Of a DNA stretch of 64,000 nt, positions 11,869 through 23,440 are shown in pieces. Origin of the DNA: Cryptococcus deneoformans JEC21 (Eukaryota; Basidiomycota; Tremellomycetes; Tremellales; Cryptococcaceae); the NCBI RefSeq assembly GCF_000091045.1, contig NC_006694.1, positions 1,091,001 through 1,155,000 of the forward strand, written 5' to 3'. Within the stretch, counting starts at the first letter, position 1. The number at the start of each line of letters is the position of its first letter. A program made the position numbers and the translations under genes. The notes beneath the pieces are model-generated. The model did not search any database, was not told the origin of the DNA, and saw only the letters and a list, made by a program, of their open reading frames with translations.

Positions 11869-12256
11869 GGTAAAAGTCCGTGGCCTTGGAGGGAAGGACA
11901 GTTGGCAAGAGGGTGGGTGGATGTGGGACAGAAAAGAATGGAGTGTTTATCCTTTTTGGGGCTTATCGAGTCCGATTAATCGATGGAGGACCGGAGAAGC
12001 GATTTTGTTGGAAATTATCGATGTTGGATGTCACCTGCACTCGTGCCTGCGGACATGGCCGCCCCAATCGGGCCGAAAACAATAAATCATATTAATTAAT
12101 TGCCGGTGGGTATCCTCCTTCCGTCAAAACGTGTGTCTCTGGATGAACATCTCGTCATTCAAACAATCTTTTGTCTAAAAGAACTCCCACGCCATATATC
12201 TATATTTTACACATACCAGGAAATAGCTATGCGCTAGCACCCAGTCCTGACAGACA
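11869..12256. promoter_or_regulatory. Divergent promoter, permease A / SYG1, with GATA site and CGG-N6-CCG dyad
   Basis: 390 bases between two divergent starts. It holds a GATAAG site on the minus strand (CTTATC at 11962-11967) and the dyad CGG-N6-CCG at 12050-12061, which extends as GCGG...CCGC. GATA factors control nitrogen-source genes in fungi, and CGG-N6-CCG is the spacing of the Ppr1/UaY zinc-cluster class. Function is inferred. Confidence 0.45.
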
Positions 12257-15200
12257 ATGAAGTTCGGACGGTAGGTCTCTCTCACGCTATCCCAGGTGGC
12301 GTCCTCTCCATTGACGAAAAACAAATGCTCACGAAACATTTACTTTCTTTCAAACTCGCAGTTATCTACAGGAGAATCTCACTCCTGAGTGGAAACGGGC
12401 GTACATCGATTATCGAGCCTGCAAGAAAGCAATTAAAGTCATCGCTGCTCGTCTAGGGCAGATCAAACAGGAAGAAGATGTAGACGGAGGTGGTAGCAGC
12501 TCGGGGCCGGATGACGACCATGGCCCTTCAGCACCCCAAATAAAATCCCCGGATACATTGAGAGGGTCTAAAGGGTCTTTGCGCAGTAGATTGGGTACTG
12601 CAAGGGACACACCTCGCTTGGCAAGATTTTCGGTGAGCTTACGTTCCGAACATGTCTGTGATGTAGGTCTCCAATTGAGCGCTAATTTGTTTCATTGCCC
12701 TCCTAATCAGTCAAGACCTTCTGAAAATCAATCTCCAAACTATGGGTCAACCTTAGAATCACCTCATCCTCATCCTCCACAACCTGCCGTCAGCAACCCA
12801 CCACCTCTCGATCTAGGCGAGCCTGGAGTGGATGATGACTACACACCTTCAACCGACCTACGTACTGACGAACTCCATCTTGCCTCAAATCCTGACCAAT
12901 GCAAAGACAGAAGCCATACACCTAATCCCAAGAAAGGCGTTGCCTTTAGTCCAACTGCAGAGGAAATTGGAGGTCAAAGGATAGATGAATTGCCAGAGAC
13001 ATCAACCCGGTCACAATCCAGTGAAGATGGTAAATCTTCCGATGGTGTCGTGCAGAGTGACTCCCGAGAACCTTTGAAAAGAAGACCTGCAGATCTTATT
13101 GTGAATACGGACAAAACAGCTCCTAGTCCAAGATTACTGGGTAGAAGTGGCAAAGGGTTTTTGACCCCGAGATTATCGAGTATCAGAGGCGATGCGACAC
13201 CCACGTCAAGAGGCAATAAAAGTCCTGCCAGGAGTCCAGCCAGAAGTCTTAGTAAGTATTACAATCATTTGGAGACCGTTTCACTTATCTCTTCTAGGGT
13301 CTATGACGCTCCCTTCACCTGCTCTCGGTATTCGTACTACCGCAACTTCTGCTCATCCCACTGAGACCTTTGACGACCTCTACGACCGCATGGAACGCGA
13401 TGAAAAAGCATTCTTTGATTTACTTCAAAGGCAGCTCGACAAAGTTGAAAAGTTTTATGTGGAAAGGGAGCAAGAAGCCATCAAGCGCGCACATGATCTC
13501 CGGGTCCAATTACGCGAGCTTGCAGACCATCGTAAGCTCTATCATGAGATTTATCCCGAAGGTATACCAGAGTGGGAAGCAAAGATGGGGAGGATTTTGC
13601 CAAACGGCGTACAACCAAGGGCACCAGCTTTTACCAAAATTCGGAGCCGATTTAAATACACATTTGACGACAGGGAAAACACCTCTTCAAACCCTAATGA
13701 GAGGCCCAATGGAGATCCGAATGTGACGTCGTCAGGGTCCCAATCACCGGTCATGAGCGAGCATGAAAGGCAGCATCTGCGGCAGGCCATGGCAGAGGAC
13801 AAGGAACATCAGACGTACAGCCCGGAGAGGTATCAAAAATACAAGAAAGACCTGAGGAATGCAGTATTGGAATTTTACCGGCAGCTCGAGTTAATCAAGA
13901 ACTACAGAGTGAGTAATATATTCTACTATCTGGTATATGGCTGACCGCCGCACGTTCGTAGATTATGAATCTCACTGGCTTTAGAAAGGCCTTGAAAAAG
14001 TTTGAAAAAGTCACAAAGGTAGGTCCCGCCATCCGTTCCGCGAATTTATCTAAACATTAAATTAGATACCATGCCTCGAGATGTACACAGACGAACGCAT
14101 TGCGAAATGCACATTTTCAAAAAGCGAAGCTATCGATGATCTCATCAAGCAGTGCGAGGAACTTTATACAGTTCATTTTGGTGAGCCATGAATGTTCCGA
14201 ACTGTCCAAATAATTCCCACTGATTATGTCAATTCTTTTCAGAGCATGGTGATTCAAAGAAAGCTAGGGAGAGGCTTCGTAGACAGCAGATGGAGAAAAC
14301 ACATTACCAAAGCGTCTTCCGGTCAGGTTTGATGCTCGGTATCGGGCTCCCGGCGGCTATAGCAGCTCTTGTAGAAGGTAAGTTACATCTAAATGTACGT
14401 GCCGTCGGGAACTGACATGATTCAAGCTTGTCGAGATGAAACTCGGAGAGAGATCCCTAGCTGGGAAGGTTTACTGCAAGCCTACGGCGGACTCTACTTA
14501 CCCGTCATTTTTGCGCTGCTCTTTGAGCTTAATTTATGGGCGTATGTCCGGGCTAGAATCAATTATGAAGTAGGGCTTTGTTTTGAATACAGATCAATGT
14601 ACCGAAACTAATTGTGCGTCAGTTCGTCATGGAGCTTGCAAGACCTGCCATCGATTACCGGTCTTTCATGGAGGTGAGCAGTCTCGATACCACTGCCTCT
14701 GGGCTTTGCTGATATCTTGCAACAACCTAGATACCTGCATTCTTGTTCTTGACCCTCAGCTATTGCTTCTATTTCTCCTTTGCTCGTGTAGGAAGCTCAA
14801 ACATTGATCCTACGACGTGAGTCCTCAAGACATACATGGAAACAATGAAAGCTTACTAGATACCGTGCAGATGGCCAGCTGCATGGCTTATATTCTTATG
14901 TGTGTTCTGGCTCAATCCTCTCCCGGTACTTCGAAGGGGAACACGATACTGGCTTCTGCGAGTCATGTTTCGAGTTCTTACTCCAGGCTACAGCCGCGTT
15001 GAGGTACGTGCTGTCACATTTTTTTTTTACGAATCAGTGCAGTAAATTGATTGCTCTTGCAGTTCATTGCGTTCTTTCTTGCCGATGAACTCAATAGTCT
15101 GGCCTACTCTCTCCAAAACATCTACTTTATCGCCTGTTCATGTGAGTTATTATCGATTACGTTGTACAATCTAGTTGACGTACTTTTACTCTCAGATGCC

Positions 15201-16374
15201 AACAAATGGCCGGGGAATATATTTACCGTTTGTCCGGCCGGTAGATCTTGGCAATATGCCATTTTCCTGTGCCTGCCGGCATTGTCGCGTCTCATTCAGT
15301 GTCTGAAGCGTTATCATGACTCAAAGCTTAATATTCATTTGATCAACGTAAGTGTGACTGTCTTCTGGGAACGAGCATGTTTGTATAGTAATCTGGCATT
15401 GTGTCTGCAGGCTGGAAAATATGCGAGTGTGATTACCCAACAATGCCTGTTTGTATGGTGGAGGAACAAAGGGAATAACGACTCCGGAGCCTCATTCATA
15501 ATCTGGGTCATTATTGCCACAATTAGTGCGATTTACACCTGTAGTTGGGTGAGTGTTGTACTAGCGAACCTCATGTCCGATGTATCTCACCTCCATTCTA
15601 GGATTTTATTATCGACTGGAGCTTGTTCAGACCAAACTCTGGACTGCTTCGTAAAGACCTGGGTTACAGTCGACGATATGTAAGTCTTCACTATGAAATT
15701 CATTTGACTTACATTACTGAACCTATTGGAAGGTGTACTATTTTGCCATGGTGTCCAACTTTTTGATTCGATTCGTCTTCGTTTGGTATGCTTTCTCACT
15801 TTTGCCTGGAGGATCGTACAGCAGTACTGAATAAGTGTTCTTCCATTATTAGGTATATCCCGTTTTCCACTCAAAACATCCGATTACGAAGTTTTTTCTT
15901 CTCGCTGGCAGAGATGCTCCGTAGATGGCAATGGAATTTCTGTATGTGCGGAAGAATCGATCTTGAAATTAATATGCTGATGCAACACGAAGTTCGTGTC
16001 GAGACTGAACACCTTGGTAACGCCGATGCCTATCGGGTAGGTTCTTGCGAATACATGCGAGAAAGAAATGCTTATCATATGTGTTTTAGGTTACTCGCGA
16101 GATTCCCTTACCGTATCGCCGTGTCGATCGCGATTCGGATGAGGAATCAGATCCTCACGAAATCGAAAAGTCAAAGGGCCGATCAGGTCGCCACCATATG
16201 TCAGTCAATCTTGACCGCCTTCGACGCAGTATTCGGGATCGTAACACCGATGAAGGACGGGGGCCAGATGCGTTAGATGCGGGTCCAAGGGGTCACGCAC
16301 CAGAAAGAGATTATGAGGCCAGAAGGCCTGGGGATATACAAGAGAGAGTCCCGATTGGTGAACAACGAGTGTAA
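12257..16374 (+). CDS. SPX-EXS phosphate exporter, Syg1/Xpr1 family
   Basis: Predicted membrane phosphate exporter with a cytosolic inositol-polyphosphate-sensing SPX domain. Exon 1 is 14 bases (12257-12270, MKFGR), followed by 12362-12632, 12711-13251, 13298-13908, 13962-14018, 14066-14180 and further short exons to the TAA at 16372-16374. The SPX domain is split: the MKFGRYLQENLTPEWKRAYI start and YRACKKAIK, then a Ser/Pro-rich insert of about 250 residues, then FFDLLQRQLDKVEKFY and GFRKALKKFEKVT. The transmembrane/EXS part follows (GLYLPVIFALLFEL, FLADELNSLAYSL, CLPALSRLIQCLKRYHDS, RRWQWNFFRVETEHLGN). The RRWQWNFFRVE-EH motif is diagnostic of EXS. The C-terminus is an Arg/Asp-rich tail. 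The large insert between SPX subdomains is usual for fungal Syg1. Confidence 0.9.
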
Positions 16375-16574
16375 TTGTATACATATTATATTAGCTTCAT
16401 TAGCATGCCCATTTGATGGCCTTTTTACGAATAATCATGAGTCCCCATAGATAACATTCAAGATACGCGATCGTATGCATTGTACATAATCATGAAATTG
16501 GTCAAGTGCAAGAAAACAACAAACTATCCAGGTTGACGTCTCCAATTACCCTTACCCAAAGCAAATATACTTCA
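16375..16574. other. Convergent 3' intergenic region
   Basis: 200 bases between the stops of SYG1 (+) and DNA ligase (-). No feature seen. Confidence 0.5.
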
Positions 16575-19500
16575 TTACCAGAAGTCATCCACGTCCGCCC
16601 CCGCCCCTTTCTTGCCACCTGCCGAAATCTGACGTTGATAGAACTCGCTGACCTGCTCAGCCGTTGTGGCTTCGTCAGCAGACTTGTCGTCTCTAATCCT
16701 GATAAACCGAGGGAAACGGAGCGAGATTCCTCGAGAATCGATCTACGCGCCTTGTTAGTCCTTTTGGCACGGCACAATGGATGATAATACTCACTACACC
16801 ATGTGCCGCCGCGTAAATCGGACTTAAACTCAAATCGGCTGTTAAGACCTCCCAGACCACTCTGGGCTCAAACCATACATCCGGTTTGGCTCCTCCAACC
16901 TCTATATCTCCTCTCACGACTTCCAGTTCTAAAGGTTTAAGTAACTCGTAGAATTGTGTGAGGATTTCCTCGGAGAAACCGGTACCAATCTTGCAGATAG
17001 TCTGATAATGTTCCGAATCGGGATCATAGCACGCGAGGAGGAAAGCGCCATAGACTGCTGTACGTTTGCCTTTGCCATGATATGCTCCAACGACAACAAG
17101 ATCGAGAGAGTCTCCAACACCTGAAAGGTAGTCTTTCTTGAGCTGCATATGGTCAATGTTAGTGATCAGAGTGATGGAAAACTGCGATACCTACCTTGAG
17201 CCAATTCATACTTCTTCTACTGGGCTCATATGTTGATGACTCGCTAGTGAGCATTTTCACCATCAAACCCTCACACCCATCCTTCACACTTTCTTCGAGC
17301 AATGCCTGGATCTCTTCTGTCGTGCTTCCATCTGATGACTTGGCAAACGCAAACTCCGATTCCACAGGTTGGAAATGCTCTTGTAGGAGCTGTCGTCTTT
17401 CTTTAAGCTCTTTAGCGAGAAGACTCTGGAAAATGGTGATTCTTTCAGCTAAAAGTCACACAGAATAGCGACCCACTAACCTCTCCATTGAGATAGAGCA
17501 AATCGAACGCAAAGATATGCACCCGCACTGTGATGTCCTCGGCCTTGACGTCCTTTCGCTTTCGCCTACTCAGGTCTTGGAAAGGAAGAATCTTCTTGGT
17601 TTCCAAATCATAAGCAACGGCTTCGGCATCGATGACAAACGTCTTGGCAGTAGGTTTCATAGACTAACCCATTACAGTCAGTATCTGAGGCGAAGAATGT
17701 TTTTATGAATATATCCATATCCTCACCCTCGGTATTTGATCCACCAGATCGGGATACTTGGCACTCATGTTTTCCGAATTTCTACTAAACACAGAAATGG
17801 TACCATCTTCCAACAGGTGGACCTGGGCACGTTCTCCATCGTACTTGTACTCGCAAGTGAATTCCTTGCCTTCGAAACGGTCAAGGACCTCTGTGATGGC
17901 TTTCGTCGGCTTAGCAAGCATAGGTTTGAGAGGAACGCCTGTGTAAGTAGCGATGATTAGCAAATGTGGGATAGGATATTTTGTGGGGAAACTCACCTGG
18001 AGTAAGTTTACAGCGTTCTCTCAAACCTTCTACGCCTCCTTGGAGAAGAGCAGGGATTACCAGGTCGTACGATGGAAGCTCACTTGCGGTCAAGGTGCGT
18101 TAGCAAGCCCGTAATGACCATTTGGCAAGAATTTTCTCACCTATAGACAGCTTTAACAGTCTCAGCGCCCTGTTCCAGCATGATAGCAAGTTTTTCAGGT
18201 GGCGGTTTTTTGTCACCTAACGTATACAGATTAATTTTGGAGAAGGAGATGGAGGGAACGGCCCACCAATTGTCTTCAGGACGATAGCGTGAGCCAAGGC
18301 AACCACGACTGTCTTGTCGGCAAGACCGATTCGTAATTTTCCTTCGAGGGATCGGATGATAAATTTGGCCTCGGTGCCTTGGCAAGCAGCAAGGAGTTTC
18401 TTAATAATGCCTACTTTCTTTGCTTGTGACTGTATTGATTTGATCAGCTGTGGAGATAGAGACAAGTAAACACAAATACATACCGCGTTCCCGCTAGCCT
18501 TTGCGATATCAGTGAGACATTGGAAAACATATGGTACTGTCAAAGGTTTGGGTTTGAACATGGTTGATTGAGTGTTTCTAGAGTTCTAACCTCAAAGTCA
18601 GACGCTACATAACCGACATAGCTAACATGTCACACGTACCATGGCAACCTTTCCGAGGTCTCCTTCCTTCTTTAAATCTTCTTTGATCTTGGGCATAGCC
18701 CGCCCTGTGCTCTCCGCAATGGCCTTGATCAATAATGATTCTCCAATACCAAGTTCGATACCCATATAGTCGGGGCATAGCTAAAATCGGATCGTCAAAT
18801 CCAGTGATTGGTTATGACGTGAAAATCGAGATACTTACCCTGTTGATACAAAGATAGACCACTTTAAGGAGCATAGACCCTTTGGCGTCTGTGGCTGTAT
18901 CTCTCTTGGCAACAACGAGTAAAAACTGGGTTAAGAATTCGAGGATCTCTAATCGCTTAGTCGTAGCCTCAATTTTTTCGAACGTTGATACAAGAGCGGG
19001 ATATGGGACACTAAGGTCGATCAGTCAGTAGAGCTTCAAACAATGAATGAACGAACTGACGCTTCGCCGTCTTTCCAGCCCTTGTCAGCCACAGGGACAG
19101 ACTTTTGATTCTTGGTAAAGATTGAGGCCCTAAACCATATTAGCTAAGTCTTTGGAGTAGAAAGCGTCCAAACTGACAGTTTGACAGCGGCCTCTCCCTC
19201 CTGCTTATCCTCAACTTCATCATATATCTCATCCTCCTCTTCCTCATCTTTCCCCTTTTGTTTCACCTCGTCCGACATTTCGTCGTCATCCTTAGGCTCA
19301 GGCTTCCGTGTGGCTTTTGTGAATATTGATGCAAGTGGTTTTTCACCCTTGCTCTTTACTTCTATCTTCTTGGCAGGTGCTTTAGATAAAGCTGATGAAG
19401 TCTTGGGAGATGGTTTTTCTTTCTTCTCTTTGGGAGCAAAGATAGGCGCGACTTTGGATGACGTTTTTGCAACTTTCCGGGGAGGCTCCGTCTCTGATGA

Positions 19501-19740
19501 TACAAATCAAATTAGTGAAGCTTACATATGCTATTTATGAGTACTGACCTTCATCAGATAGATGAGAATGTTTGGGAGACGAGACTTGCTCCTTAATCAC
19601 AGATGGACCAAGTCCTTCGTCCTCGTCATCCGAAAGAATAACCGTCCTCTTTTTCCTGATATTAGACTTAACTGGATACTCTATGTCTTGACTGTTGTCA
19701 GCTTTATTTTCTCCGCTTGTGTTGTAGACGCACCGCTCAT
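16575..19740 (-). CDS. CDC9: ATP-dependent DNA ligase I
   Basis: Nuclear ligase sealing nicks in lagging-strand synthesis and repair. The nucleotidyltransferase active site is [12 protein letters not shown] (about 17830-17865 on the minus strand), with the adenylated Lys in KYDGE. Other motifs: [56 protein letters not shown] and the C-terminal [12 protein letters not shown] motif. The ligase DNA-binding domain precedes it ([38 protein letters not shown]). The N-terminal 200 residues are acidic/Lys-rich and disordered. The start at 19738-19740 is a 7-base exon (ATGAGCG) joined across intron 19687-19733 to give [10 protein letters not shown]. That join uses an AAG acceptor, because the nearer CAG would run into a stop. 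I see no canonical PCNA-binding QxxLxxFF motif in the N-terminus, which is odd for Lig1. Confidence 0.92.
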
Positions 19741-19961
19741 ATTCCTTAATGTACGCGTTTTATCGAAGACGTGAGTTGAAAGCAATCCAGTCATGTTTTG
19801 CACGACGCGTCGTGTTAGGTGGCGACCGCCGACCACCTGTAAAGGTTACGTAATATATGGTATTCTCTTTCAGCCGCTCGTTCACCCTGCCACTGACAAC
19901 AAATCATCATCTCGCTCTTTTCTGGCGTATAAGTTTGAAAACAAAACAATTGTCCCTCAAA
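19741..19961. promoter_or_regulatory. Divergent promoter, DNA ligase I / nucleoporin, with two MCB-like ACGCGT elements
   Basis: 221 bases between divergent starts. ACGCGT occurs at 19753-19758 and again at 19805-19810. The second lies in a perfect 14-base palindrome (19801-19814). ACGCGT is the MluI cell-cycle box bound by MBF, which drives CDC9 at G1/S in budding yeast. Use in this organism is inferred. Confidence 0.55.
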
Positions 19962-22632
19962 ATGGAGTCGTCTCGCTCGTCCCAACATGGTAAGAGGTCA
20001 GAAAGGCTCACTCGTACTCCTTACGCGCGCCCTACTCCCCAAGGAGCCAGGACTACTCCAAACAGTGTAAGTTGAAATCTTGAACGACCATGTCTTCTAG
20101 GCTTATGCCATGCAAACAGGCTCTTGGAGCAATCAAGTCTGCTTTGAGCTTGTTCACGTCTCCATTCTCTCGTTCAACTTCGACTCTCCCAACCCACAAT
20201 GCGATCGAAGTAGACCGACGCTCTGAGTCAGGCTCCGAAGACAATTGGGACGGAGAAGCTCCCGCTGCGATGAAGGGGCAGGACGTATTCAGCCTCGCGG
20301 CTGCTGCTGGAAGGAGTGGTGAGGATTTTGAAGGAAGGCAAATTGCCTGGAGAGGCAAGGGTGAGGCGCTTGGCGGTAAGCGTGAAGTTGCTCGACGAGA
20401 ACTGCAGGTGAGTACATCAATGATTTCGCATGGGCTAAATATTGCAGCTTGCCCCGCCCAAGGCCTCCGCTGAAATTCGCAATGGTCAACCGATCACTCC
20501 CAATACGCCAATCTTCCCCGGTCACTTCCACAAGGACGGTGCAGCTTCTCAGTCCGACCCTTCTCACCCTAGTCGAGCGCTTCCAGCCCCTCTGGTTCCT
20601 TCATCTGGTGTTCTCAATGCCGCTACAGGCCAGAACTCGACCGCATCTGCCACTGCAAAGCCCCAACCAGTTACCCCATCCTCGCTTTCTCTTCCATCGC
20701 GCCTTCCGCTCCCTGCATCATTCATGACCCCCACTCGCTCTGCCATCGCAAGTGCGTCCAGCAGCCAATGTGCCCTTGCCTTGTCTAGCTTTCTTGACGA
20801 CAAACAAGGCAAGGTGTTGACTTCCGAAGATCGCACTATCATTGAAGCACTTTCTTCTCGGATTGCTGTGGAGGAAAATGCGTCGCCCGTGGCCCAAGAA
20901 AGGCGTGGAGGATGGTTGCCTTCTTCAACTTCCGGAGAAGTCGCCTTCAGGGGTAACCTCAGCCAGTCAACGTCGTCATCATATTTGGGCTCTGGTACTC
21001 CTTATAAACAGAGATACCTCGGCCCTGGAATGTCTCCCAAAAAGATGCCTAGTAGGTCGCTTTGTACTATTATGATATCATCCTGACACCTGCATCAGGC
21101 TCTAGATCGTCACCTGCGTCAGATCGGCTCCAAAGCAGTCAAAGCAATCCTCCAGCCTCCGTCGGGCCCGATGCCTCCGCCCTACCTCCTTCCTTCCCCA
21201 ATCGTCATCTGGTCAACACCATCCTTCGCTACTCCGCTACATCCTCCCCCCTTCGTCAATCTTACCGACCGGGTGCGCCTTCTACACCTGCGGCTGCTGC
21301 TCCCGAACCTGTTGCGCGATCTCCTGCCGCTGGCGGGAAACGTAAGCCCGAGTCACCCGCTGATCGTGATGTCTCCAAGCGGCGAGAAATTGAGGCTGCT
21401 GGCCGTCAAAAGGCTGCTGCCATCATGCAATCACTCATCGAAGAGACTGATTCTACCACACCCAAGCCTAATACCGAGCCTGTAAGGTGGAATGCTTATG
21501 ATCGAGGGTCTCTTCATGCCAAGGCCACTGGAGAACCTTTTGCTGGGCCATCCACGCCGGCGAAGCAGGTTCCTCCGGTGCCCATCTCGACTCCTAGCAC
21601 AGCTCACGCAGGTTCTACTCCTAGGAAGAGGACTCCTCTGAGAGGTGCTGCTGCCAAGTTGGAAGCCCATAGACAAGCGATGAAGGGCGCGAAGCCCTTG
21701 TCTACTATAGAGAGGATTAAGGGTGTCAGGCCTGTGAGTACATTCTTTATCTACATGCTGTATGGCTAGCTTATAAACCGCTATAGTGGGACAATAACCA
21801 GAGCGCAAATTTGACAGCGGCAGAGAAGGTCGTGGAACCTGAGCAGCAAGTTGAAGAACCCGAGGAATCCGAGATCGATGAGCTTGATAGTGAAAGGGAA
21901 CAAGACACTGACGCCGCGGACATCTCGGAGGTGGAGGATGCTTCGAGGGCCCGCAGGCGTGCTGCGCCTTTGACACCCGCAGAGGAAGTACCCCATCCTT
22001 CCAAGGTCCCTGAAGCTACAAAATTCGAGCCATTCCCCACCCAGCCCATCGGTTTCGCCAGCTCTTCAATCTCTAAACCTGCTGTTTCTTCTCCCGCTCC
22101 TGCAGCTGCCGAGAGCTATGATTCACCGTTGAGGAAGAGTATCATTGAAGCGCCTAAGAAAGCTGAAGAAAGCGCAAAAACATTCAAATTTAGCTTTGAC
22201 CAACCGGCAAAATCTGCTTCTGAAGCCGAGACTGAACCCGCTACCCAGCCTATTGTCCGCTCCGAAATTCCCAAAACTTCTAGGCAGGAAAAAACATACC
22301 TTTCCGCTAAAGAAGCTGCTCTCAAGGTTGACAAGCTGTCTCTGCCCTTCTTCACTTTCGTCCCTCCTGCGTCTGGGCCTATCCCTGCCAACTCAACCAA
22401 GGAGCGAACTGAAAAGGCAAAGGCTGAGGCTGCCAAGTTATCTCCCCCGACATTCGCTTTCAAGTTGGAGCTTTCCGCGCCTGTTAGAGCATCCTCCACG
22501 CCCTTATCCAGCGCTGTCAAGAAAGTGAGCGGTGGGAAATGGACATGCTCTATGTGCATGCTTGAGAATCCGGAAAGTGCGACGGAGAAGTGTACCATCT
22601 GCGAAGAACCCCGTAAAAATAGTACTGTATAG
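19962..22632 (+). CDS. Nuclear-basket-type nucleoporin with RanBP2 zinc finger (Nup1/Nup153-like)
   Basis: Probable nuclear pore protein. Five exons: 19962-20066, 20120-20407, 20448-21051, 21099-21733, 21787-22632. The N-terminus is Arg-rich (RSERLTRTPYARP) followed by an amphipathic IKSALSLFTSPF segment, as in membrane-binding Nup1/Nup60/Nup153 N-termini. The middle has SYLGSGTPYKQRYLGPGMSP, a motif shared by fungal basket nucleoporins. Phe-containing repeats (FKFSFDQP, FFTFVPP, FAFKLE) follow, then a C-terminal RanBP2-type finger W-x-C-x2-C...C-x2-C (KWTCSMCMLENP...EKCTICEEP, about 22540-22608). Most of the rest is Ser/Pro/Ala-rich and disordered. Paralogue identity (Nup1, Nup60, Nup153) is not settled by sequence alone. 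Confidence 0.7.
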
Positions 22633-23440
22633 TAAGGGGTAGACAAAATGCGATTCATTCTTCTTTTTTTCGTGATTCTGTAAGGGAAGTACGAGGGTGG
22701 CGTGTCGTGGTGCATTGCTTTCTTCTTCCATCCCGTTTCATACTTTGCCTCTTCTTCAAATATATACCCATGGCCAACAAACACCCAGCCTCAGACATGA
22801 GGAACCCACTGAATGAACACACCATCAGAGGCACCCGATACAACTATCCGTACACCCCTCTTACCAGCCACTGGATCATCCGCACGCCGTGTCCATACTG
22901 AGTGAAAGTGGTTCCGTACCGGTGGTTGCGTAGCAGCCATCTTATTTGCTCGGTATGGCTTCAGACGGCTTCTTCAGCTTCGAAGCTGATTCTCTCCATA
23001 GTCCTACAAGAATCACCAACAAGAAGGAGGTCTGTGCACGACTGTCATTTAAGCTGCCACATTCCTTTTCGCTTCTCTTTCTCTCTTTCAACTACAACCC
23101 ATAACTCTCTCAAACTCTTTAAACAATATTTTTAATCGGTATGGCTTCAGACGGATTATCCAACTTCTAAGCCGATCCTTCTTGTCCATACTGTGGAAAA
23201 ATGATGTAGGTAGACATGTATGTAGATTCGTCTTGTTCGTAGTTGCAGCGCTGCCATTGTCCTCGTAGAGGCCGGACAACAACTTAAGCTACACTTATTA
23301 TTTGCGTTGAATGGGGGCTCCGACGATCGAAAAAAATGATAAAGAAAAGCTAATCACTACTTAAATACATCATCGAAGATGTGGCAAATGCATGTGGCAA
23401 ATGCATAACTGAAAAGGATATAAATTTATCAAAGGTCTAG
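22633..23440. other. Convergent 3' intergenic region with an imperfect repeat pair
   Basis: About 810 bases between two convergent stops. No coding region is supported. It contains the repeat pair described separately. Confidence 0.5.
22951..23193. repeat. Imperfect direct repeat pair with hairpin potential
   Basis: An identical 18-base core (CGGTATGGCTTCAGACGG) lies at 22951-22968 and 23137-23154, and similarity continues for about 30 more bases in each copy. Copy 2 can fold with CGGTATGG pairing to CCATACTG at 23186-23193 (one G-T). Copy 1 has an internal palindrome CAGCTTCGAAGCTG. Purpose unknown. Confidence 0.6.

Noticed and set aside
21431..22784. Several minus-strand frames of 90-220 codons
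   Set aside because: Antisense to the nucleoporin's disordered coding exons, with no independent support.
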